Assembly (NCBI RefSeq): GCF_900496975.1
Contig: NZ_UFQC01000038.1
Coordinates: 1 to 59,921 of the forward strand
Direction: 5' to 3'
Source: Achromobacter veterisilvae
GTDB lineage: Bacteria; Pseudomonadota; Gammaproteobacteria; Burkholderiales; Burkholderiaceae_B
Length of the DNA stretch: 59,921 nt
In this document: positions 54,277-59,921 of the stretch, piece after piece
Layout: every line of letters starts with the position of its first letter
Numbering within the stretch: position 1 is the stretch's first letter
Position numbers and translations under genes: made by a program
The notes under the pieces: generated by a model
What the model was told of the DNA's origin: nothing
Seen by the model: only the letters and a program-made list of their open reading frames with translations
Databases searched by the model: none

Positions 54277-55686
54277 TTACACCTTGGCGTGCGCCTCGAT
54301 GAAACGGCGCACTTCGGCCTGGTCGCAGTCCATGATTTCCACGCGCTGCGGCAGGGACTCCAGGTCGGCCAGGTTGCCCGGCGGCGTTGCCGGGCGGCCC
54401 AGCGCCTCCTCGATCGTTTCCGAGAACTTCGCCGGCAAGGCGGTTTCCAGGACCAGCATCGGCACGCCGGGCTCGACGAAGTCGCGCGCGACCTTGACGC
54501 CGTCGGCGGTGTGCGGATCGACCAGCACGCCGGTCGCGTCGTAGACCGAGCGGATCGTGGCCAGGCGGTCGTCGTGCGAGCTTGCGCCCGACACGAAGCC
54601 GTAGCGGGCCTCGAACTGCGGTTTCAGATCGGAGAGATCGAACGACCCGTCGCGCGCCAGCGCTTCCCACAGCGCCTTGACGCGGCCGGCGTCGCGGCCC
54701 ACCAGGTCGAACACGAAACGCTCGAAATTCGAGGCGCGCGAGATGTCCATCGACGGGCTGGAGGTGGCGTAGGTCTGTTCGGCGGGACGCGGACGGTAGA
54801 CGCCCGTGCGGAAGAACTCTTCCAGCACGTTGTTCTCGTTCGTGGCCAGCACCAGGCGGCGGACGGGCAAGCCCATGCTGCGCGCGATATGGCCCGACAG
54901 GATGTTGCCGAAATTGCCCGAGGGCACGGCGAACGAGACCTGCTGGCCCGGCTTGTCCGTGGCGCGCAGCCAGCCGTGGAAGTAGTACACCACCTGGGCG
55001 GCGATGCGCGCCCAGTTGATGGAGTTCACGGCGCCCAGGCGGTACTTGGTCTTGAACGCCAGGTCGCCCGCCAGCGCCTTGACGATGTCCTGCGCTTCGT
55101 CGAACACGCCGCGCACGGCGATGTTGTGGATGTTCTCGTCCTGCAGCGAATACATCTGCGCGCGCTGGAAGGCGCTCATGCGGCCGTGGGGCGACAGCAT
55201 GAAAACGGCCACGCCGCGCTTGCCGCGCAGCGCGTATTCCGCCGCCGAGCCCGTGTCGCCGGAGGTGGCGCCCACGATGTTCAGCGTGGTGCCGCGCTTG
55301 TCCAGCACGTACTCGAACACCTGGCCCAGGAACTGCATGGCCATGTCCTTGAAGGCCAGCGTCGGCCCCTCGGACAGCCCCAGCAGCGACAGTCCGTCGT
55401 CCAGGGGGCGCAGCGGGACGATGTCCTCGCTGCTGAACGTCCCTTGCGTGTAGGCGGCGCGGGTCAGGCGGCGCAGGTCGTCCGCCGGAATGTCGGTGGC
55501 GAACAGCGACAGCACCTCGAACGCCAGGTCGGCGTACGACAGCCCGCGCCACGATTCGAGCGTCTCGGCCGACACCAGCGGCAGTTGTTCCGGCACCGCC
55601 AGGCCGCCGTCCGGCGCCAGGCCTTCCAGCAGGATGTCGGAGAACGGCTGGGGCGCCATGCCCCCCCGCGTAGAGATGTATTTCAT
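54277..55686 (-). CDS. thrC: Threonine synthase
   Basis: 469 residues from the ATG at 55686 (GGAG eight bases upstream). It converts O-phosphohomoserine to threonine using PLP. The PLP lysine is in GPTLAFKDMAMQFLG. GATSGDTGSAAEYALRGK holds the phosphate-binding loop, and VPSGNFGNILSGHIA is the second conserved loop. The longer group (about 470 residues) is typical of beta-proteobacteria. It follows hom by about 100 bases containing a family-B element. Confidence 0.95.
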   Translation of the reverse strand: MKYISTRGGMAPQPFSDILLEGLAPDGGLAVPEQLPLVSAETLESWRGLSYADLAFEVLSLFATDIPADDLRRLTRAAYTQGTFSSEDIVPLRPLDDGLSLLGLSEGPTLAFKDMAMQFLGQVFEYVLDKRGTTLNIVGATSGDTGSAAEYALRGKRGVAVFMLSPHGRMSAFQRAQMYSLQDENIHNIAVRGVFDEAQDIVKALAGDLAFKTKYRLGAVNSINWARIAAQVVYYFHGWLRATDKPGQQVSFAVPSGNFGNILSGHIARSMGLPVRRLVLATNENNVLEEFFRTGVYRPRPAEQTYATSSPSMDISRASNFERFVFDLVGRDAGRVKALWEALARDGSFDLSDLKPQFEARYGFVSGASSHDDRLATIRSVYDATGVLVDPHTADGVKVARDFVEPGVPMLVLETALPAKFSETIEEALGRPATPPGNLADLESLPQRVEIMDCDQAEVRRFIEAHAKV

Positions 55687-55728
55687 GTCGTTGACTCCAC
55701 AGTGCACTGCGCTCTCACCAAACCGGGC

Positions 55729-55786
55729 CGCTGCCGGCGCCCCCCAAAGGAGGAAGCGCCGCGGGCGCTTCGGAGGTGGGCCTTGC
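55729..55786 (-). repeat. GC-rich hairpin element, family B, abutting the hom stop
   Basis: On the minus strand GGCCCACCTCCGAAGCGCCC, GCGCTTCCTCC, TTTGGGGGGCGCCGG. It has the same block order as the elements after the GST and alaC genes. It begins at the base after the hom stop codon. Confidence 0.72.
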
Positions 55787-57091
55787 TCACACCAGATTCT
55801 CCACGCGCAATCGCGTGACCTTGGACCGTACGAACGGCAAGGCCTCGATGCGCTCGATGGCCTGGTTGACGTTGCCTTCCACCGCTTCGTGCGTCAGGAA
55901 GATGATGTCCGCGCCGCCGATATGGGACGGCTGCTGGATCATCGACCCGATCGAGATGGAACGGTCGGCCAGGATGCGGGCGATGTCGGCCAGCACGCCG
56001 GGCTGGTCGTCCACGCGCAGGCGCAGGTAATACGAGGTGCTGACCTGCTCGATCGGCAGGATCGGCGTGTCCGACATGGCGTCCGGCTGGAAGGCCAGGT
56101 GCGGCACGCGGTTGCCCGGGTCCGCGGTATGCAGGCGGGTCACGTCGACCAGGTCGGCCACGACGGCCGAGGCGGTGGGCTCTTCGCCGGCGCCCTGGCC
56201 GTAGTACAGCGTGGGGCCGACGGCGTCGCCCTTGACCAGCACGGCGTTCATCGCGCCTTCGACATTGGCCAGCAGGCGTTCGGACGGCACCAGCGCCGGA
56301 TGCACGCGCAGTTCGATGCCGTCGGGGCGGCGCTTGGTGATGCCCAGCAGCTTGATGCGGTAGCCCAGTCGCTCGGCATGCTCGATGTCCTCGGCCGCCA
56401 GTTGCGAAATGCCTTCGATGTGGGCGCGGTCGAACTGCACCGGCACGCCGAAGGCCAGCGAGGCCAGCAAAGTCAGCTTGTGGGCGGCGTCCACGCCTTC
56501 CACGTCGAACGTGGGATCGGCTTCGGCGTAGCCCAGGCGCTGCGCCTCGGCCAGCACGTCGGCGAACGGCAGGCCGCGCGAACGCATCTCGGACAGGATG
56601 AAATTGGTGGTGCCGTTGATGATGCCGGCCACCCACTGGATGCGGTTGGCCGTCAGGCCCTCGCGGATCGCCTTGATGATGGGGATGCCGCCGGCGACGG
56701 CGGCCTCGAACGTCACCATCACGCCGCGCTCGTGGGCCGCGGCGAAGATCTCGTTGCCGTGCTTGGCCAGGAGCGCCTTGTTGGCCGTCACGACATGCTT
56801 GCCGTTGGCGATGGCTTCCAGCACCAGCTCGCGCGCCAGCGTGTCGCCGCCAATCAGTTCGACGACGATGTCGATTTCCGGATCGCGCACCAGCGCGTGC
56901 ACGTCGGTATCGACCAGGATCGAATCGCCGACGCGCGCGCGCGCCTTGGCCACGTCGCGCACGGCGGCGCGGGTGACTTCAATGCGGCGGCCGGCGCGAC
57001 GCGCGATTTCTTCGGCATTGCGCGACAGCACCGCCCAGGTGCCGCCGCCGACCACGCCGAGGCCCAGCAGGCCGACTTTCATGGGTTTCAT
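55787..57091 (-). CDS. hom: Homoserine dehydrogenase
   Basis: 434 residues from the ATG at 57091 (MKPMKVGLLGLGVVGGG), with GAGGG seven bases upstream. An ATG at 57130 with GGAG seven bases upstream would add 13 residues. It reduces aspartate semialdehyde to homoserine. The NAD(P) loop is GLGVVGGG, and the catalytic part includes VTANKALLAKHG and GIINGTTNFILSEM. A C-terminal ACT domain (YYLRLRVDDQPGVLADIARIL) implies threonine feedback. It stands between alaC and thrC. Confidence 0.95.
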   Translation of the reverse strand: MKPMKVGLLGLGVVGGGTWAVLSRNAEEIARRAGRRIEVTRAAVRDVAKARARVGDSILVDTDVHALVRDPEIDIVVELIGGDTLARELVLEAIANGKHVVTANKALLAKHGNEIFAAAHERGVMVTFEAAVAGGIPIIKAIREGLTANRIQWVAGIINGTTNFILSEMRSRGLPFADVLAEAQRLGYAEADPTFDVEGVDAAHKLTLLASLAFGVPVQFDRAHIEGISQLAAEDIEHAERLGYRIKLLGITKRRPDGIELRVHPALVPSERLLANVEGAMNAVLVKGDAVGPTLYYGQGAGEEPTASAVVADLVDVTRLHTADPGNRVPHLAFQPDAMSDTPILPIEQVSTSYYLRLRVDDQPGVLADIARILADRSISIGSMIQQPSHIGGADIIFLTHEAVEGNVNQAIERIEALPFVRSKVTRLRVENLV

Positions 57092-57182
57092 CGCGGCGCC
57101 CTCCGCGGGCGGGCGTTGAGGGGAATTCATTTCAGTTCTCCATAACTGCTGTGCAAGGGACACCATGCTTGGCAGCATCAAG

Positions 57183-57262
57183 CGCGGCCGCGCGGAGCCG
57201 GCTTCGCCGGTCCGCTGCGGCGCCCCCGGGGGGGGAAGCGCGCAGCGCTGCGGGGGGGAGCC
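57183..57262 (-). repeat. GC-rich hairpin element, family B, abutting the alaC stop
   Basis: On the minus strand GGCTCCCCCCCGCAGCGCTG, CGCGCTTCCCCCCC, GGGGGCGCCGCAGCGGACCG, then GCGAAGCCGG. It matches the post-GST element block by block. It starts at the base after the alaC stop, leaving about 50 bases before the earlier of the two candidate hom start codons (57130). Confidence 0.8.
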
Positions 57263-58450
57263 CTACCTTAGCAATCCGTCCTTGCGGAACATATCTTTGA
57301 TGCCTCGCACCGCTTGGCGGGTGCGCTGCTCGTTTTCGATAAGAGCGAAGCGCACGTATTCGTCGCCGTACTCGCCGAAGCCGATCCCGGGGGACACGGC
57401 CACTTTCGCATCCGACAGGACGCGCTTGGCAAATTCCAAAGAGCCCATCGCCCTGTAGGGTTCGGGGATCTGCGCCCAGATGTACATGGACGCCTTGGGA
57501 ATCTCCACATTCCAACCTGCTTCATGCAGGCCGCGCGCGAGCACGTCGCGGCGGCTCTGGTACTGCGCCACGATCTCGTTCACGCAATCCTGCGGGCCGT
57601 CCAGGGCGGCGATGGACGCCACCTGGATCGGCGTGAACGTGCCGTAGTCGTGATAACTCTTGATGCGCGCCAGCGCGTTGACCAGCTCGCGGTTGCCGAC
57701 CATGTAGCCGATGCGCCAGCCCGCCATGTTGTAGCTCTTGCTCATCGTGAAGAACTCGACGGCGACGTCGCGCGCGCCGGGCACCTGCATGATGGACGGG
57801 GCCACGTAGCCGTCGAAGGTGATGTCGGCGTAGGCCAGGTCGTGCACGACGAGGATGTCGTGTTCCTTGGCCAGCGCCACCACGCGTTCGAAGAACGACA
57901 GGTCCACGCACTGCGCGGTAGGGTTGCTGGGAAAGCCCAGCACCATCATCTTGGGCTTCGGGATGGATTCGCGCACGGCGCGTTCCAGTTCCTCGAAGAA
58001 GTCCACGCCCGGCGTCATGCGCACGGAGCGGATGTTGGCGCCGGCGATGACGGCGCCGTAGATGTGGATCGGGTAGCTGGGGTTCGGCACCAGCACGGTG
58101 TCGCCGCGGTCCAGCGTGGCCAGCATCAGGTGGGCCAGGCCTTCCTTGGAGCCGATGGTGACGATGGCTTCGGAATCCGGGTCGAACTCGACCGCGTAGC
58201 GGCGCTGGTACCAGTCGCAGATCGCCTTGCGCAGGCGCGGGATGCCCTTGGACACCGAATAGCCGTGCGTGGTCGGGCGCGTGGTGGCTTCCACCATCTT
58301 GTCGACGATGTGCTTGGGGGTCGCGCCGTCCGGATTGCCCATGGACATGTCGATGATGTCTTCGCCGCGCCTACGCGCCGCCATCTTGAGCTCGCCGGTA
58401 ATGTTGAAAACGTACGGGGGCAAACGCTCGATGCGGGAGAACTTCCTCAT
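57263..58450 (-). CDS. alaC: Glutamate-pyruvate aminotransferase (alanine transaminase, AlaC-like)
   Basis: 395 residues from the ATG at 58450 (AAGGA upstream). A fold-type I aminotransferase: [29 protein letters not shown] at the N-terminus, [15 protein letters not shown], and the PLP lysine in [17 protein letters not shown]. It makes alanine from pyruvate and glutamate. Its position next to hom and thrC is common in beta-proteobacteria, where it has also been annotated as an aspartate-family aminotransferase, so the substrate is probable rather than certain. Confidence 0.9.
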   Translation of the reverse strand: MRKFSRIERLPPYVFNITGELKMAARRRGEDIIDMSMGNPDGATPKHIVDKMVEATTRPTTHGYSVSKGIPRLRKAICDWYQRRYAVEFDPDSEAIVTIGSKEGLAHLMLATLDRGDTVLVPNPSYPIHIYGAVIAGANIRSVRMTPGVDFFEELERAVRESIPKPKMMVLGFPSNPTAQCVDLSFFERVVALAKEHDILVVHDLAYADITFDGYVAPSIMQVPGARDVAVEFFTMSKSYNMAGWRIGYMVGNRELVNALARIKSYHDYGTFTPIQVASIAALDGPQDCVNEIVAQYQSRRDVLARGLHEAGWNVEIPKASMYIWAQIPEPYRAMGSLEFAKRVLSDAKVAVSPGIGFGEYGDEYVRFALIENEQRTRQAVRGIKDMFRKDGLLR

Positions 58451-58687
58451 GATGGGAATCCTTAGGGGCGGAAAATGGGCAAAAAAACCAGGGCGCGGTC
58501 GCGCGAAGGGGAAAGGGAGCCAAACGGCCGCGCCACCACACGTTTGCAGCGCAGCAAAACCCTGTAATCTAGCGCAAGGACGCCCGGGCGGCAAATGGGC
58601 GTAAATCGGGGCCGTTTTCCGCTCCTTTCCGGCAACATGGCGACATGCTGATGCGCTATTATCAGGCACATAAAGCTGGAGTTTTTA

Positions 58688-59149
58688 TTGAAGCTGCATA
58701 CCGATCCTGCGACGGCCGCCCTGAATACCGTCACCGCCTATGGTGAGGGTTATATCGAGGTCAACCAGGTACGTTTTTCCTCGTCGGTCGCGTTCGGCCC
58801 CGAGGGCGAAGTTACCAAATGGCCCGTCGAGTCGCCGGCCGACATCACCCCTACCCTCTTGTTCCAGGCGGCCGGCCTGTCCGAGCCCGTCCGCGACCCC
58901 ATGGCGTTTCTGGACGAGCCTGAAGCCTCCCCCGGCCGCCCGGCGAATGCGCCCGAAGTGCTGCTGGTCGGAACCGGCGCCCGGCAACAGTTCCTGCGGC
59001 CCGATGTGCTGCGCCCCCTGCTGGCGCTGGGCATCGGCGTCGAGATCATGGACACCCACGCCGCCTCCCGCACTTACAACATCCTGATGGCGGAGGGCCG
59101 GCGCGTCGTCGTGGCCCTCATCCCCCCCACCGGAGAATCCCAGCAATGA
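58688..59149 (+). CDS. Mth938-like domain protein
   Basis: 153 residues from a TTG at 58688 with GGAG seven bases upstream. A small alpha/beta domain: VTAYGEGYIEVNQVRFSSSVAFGPEG, APEVLLVGTGARQQFLRP, and GVEIMDTHAASRTYNILMAEGRRVVVALIPP. The family is widespread (including the mitochondrial assembly factor NDUFAF3 group) but the bacterial role is unsettled. The stop overlaps the peroxiredoxin start in ATGA, so the two are translationally coupled. Confidence 0.88.
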   Translation: MKLHTDPATAALNTVTAYGEGYIEVNQVRFSSSVAFGPEGEVTKWPVESPADITPTLLFQAAGLSEPVRDPMAFLDEPEASPGRPANAPEVLLVGTGARQQFLRPDVLRPLLALGIGVEIMDTHAASRTYNILMAEGRRVVVALIPPTGESQQ

Positions 59150-59610
59150 CGCCGACCATAGGCAAGCCCGCCCCGCTGTTCACCGCTGAAAGCACCATAG
59201 GCCCGATCAGCCTCGAGCAATGCCAGGGCCGCGCCGTGATCCTGTATTTCTACCCCAAGGACAATACGCCCGGCTGCACCACCGAAAGCCAGGACTTCCG
59301 CGACCTGCACGCCGACTTCCTGGCGGCCAGCGCCGTGGTCATCGGCATCTCGCGCGATTCGCTGAAATCGCACGAGAACTTCAAGAACAAATACGAACTT
59401 CCTTTCCCTCTCATCTCCGACGCCGACGAAACCGTGTGCAATCTGTTCGGCGTCATCAAGCAGAAGAATATGTACGGCAAGCAGGTGCGCGGCATCGAAC
59501 GCAGCACTTTCTTGATCGATGCCTATGGCGTGCTGGTGCAGGAGTGGCGCGGGGTGAAGGTCCCGGGCCACGCGAAGGAAGTCCTGCAGGCCGCGAAGAG
59601 CATCGGCTAG
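59146..59610 (+). CDS. Peroxiredoxin, BCP/PrxQ type
   Basis: 154 residues of thioredoxin-fold peroxidase. The peroxidatic cysteine is in YPKDNTPGCTTESQDF, with the PxxxT(S)xxC layout. No second Cys lies five residues later (PGCTTES), so the resolving cysteine, if any, is elsewhere, perhaps in DETVCNLFG. IERSTFLIDAYGVLVQEWRGVKVPGHAKEVL is the family's C-terminal part. It detoxifies hydroperoxides with thioredoxin. Confidence 0.92.
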   Translation: MTPTIGKPAPLFTAESTIGPISLEQCQGRAVILYFYPKDNTPGCTTESQDFRDLHADFLAASAVVIGISRDSLKSHENFKNKYELPFPLISDADETVCNLFGVIKQKNMYGKQVRGIERSTFLIDAYGVLVQEWRGVKVPGHAKEVLQAAKSIG

Positions 59611-59670
59611 CCGCAAGCACAGGTAGACCCGTCAGGCGCTATAGCCGGCCCACACTGGAGAGTGACGCAT

Positions 59671-59921
59671 ATGCCGCTTCCGAAGTTGCCCACCCGTCCC
59701 GCAGCCATCCTGACCTTCCCCTCGGGCGAGCCAGCCCGGGCGCAGGCCCGCAGCACCAAGACCGCCGCTGCGCGGTCCAACTCCCACGCCGCCCTCGCCG
59801 AGGACGACGAAGACACGCTGACCGTCCAGCCCGAACTCGAGGGCATGGCCGCCCCGGCCCGCAAGGCGCAGGCGCCCGTTCCCGCCCGCCAGGTGCCGCC
59901 GCCCGCGGCGCCGGCCGCGCG
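59671..59921 (+). CDS. 5' part of a gene, probably PhoH-family, cut by the window end
   Basis: It starts MPLPKLPTRPAAILTFPSGE, with GGAG ten bases before the ATG, and stays open to the last base (83 codons). The visible part is a disordered Ala/Pro/Arg-rich region with a short acidic patch (AEDDEDTL). In related bacteria a PIN/PhoH-type protein starting MPLPKLP follows the peroxiredoxin gene (from memory). No catalytic domain is in view, so this remains a guess. Confidence 0.6.
   Translation, partial: MPLPKLPTRPAAILTFPSGEPARAQARSTKTAAARSNSHAALAEDDEDTLTVQPELEGMAAPARKAQAPVPARQVPPPAAPAA

Overview
The window is GC-rich with strong G/C third-position bias. Its proteins (TTT/Bug binding protein, GlcDEF, a BpH3-type H-NS, three-subunit PntAA/AB/B, the alaC-hom-thrC group) point to a beta-proteobacterium of the Alcaligenaceae, most likely Achromobacter or Bordetella. 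It looks like ordinary chromosome. I see no phage, insertion sequence, CRISPR array or rRNA. The only block that looks compositionally different is the FecI/FecR/TonB-receptor cluster at about 12.9-17.4 kb.

Layout. 0-1.1 kb: two identical tRNA-Leu(CAG) genes flank a DTW-domain (TapT-type) tRNA-modifying enzyme. 1.2-8.1 kb: a GNAT acetyltransferase, three transporters (EamA, AEC, ArsB-type), a YeeE/YedE transporter and an FMN-binding glutamate-synthase-like protein. 8.1-12.8 kb: a phospholipase D-type lipoprotein with a DUF883 protein, ergothioneine genes egtD-egtB, and tRNA-Met. 12.9-17.4 kb: ferric-siderophore receptor, anti-sigma factor and ECF sigma factor, with a Fur-box-like sequence in front. 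17.5-19.6 kb: small membrane or acidic proteins, including a 24-residue membrane peptide. 19.7-26.2 kb: YddG-type exporter, diguanylate cyclase, AI-2E-family permease, DUF3053 lipoprotein and a GNAT. 26.2-26.8 kb: no gene, but a good promoter and several RNA helices ahead of a 93-residue protein. 27.2-32.9 kb: cytochrome b, cytochrome c', purB, a glutathione transferase, TauE/SafE and mnmA. 32.9-36.0 kb: LysR regulator divergent from a Bug protein, then an N-formylglutamate amidohydrolase. 36.4-39.3 kb: pntAA-pntAB-pntB. 39.5-45.0 kb: glcDEF plus a second D-2-hydroxyacid (lactate-type) dehydrogenase. 45.1-46.4 kb: DAHP synthase aroG preceded by a transcription attenuator. 46.5-53.8 kb: tldD, H-NS-like protein, DUF4136 lipoprotein, pepN-fbp. 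53.8-58.5 kb: small lipoprotein, thrC, hom, alaC. 58.7 kb to the end: Mth938-like protein, peroxiredoxin and the start of a further gene.

The strongest regulatory find is upstream of aroG. A 27-codon peptide has seven aromatic residues out of eight (FYFYFYGF). It is followed by mutually exclusive antiterminator and terminator helices, and the promoter sits so close that the leader mRNA should be almost leaderless. The second is the promoter-driven, structured, gene-less stretch at 26217-26808. The third is a set of dispersed GC-rich hairpin elements. Most abut stop codons, one is tandemly triplicated in front of pntAA, and one has become the 5' end of mnmA. A separate element of about 143 bp with long inverted ends built on GGTGTCTGACACC lies between pntB and glcF.
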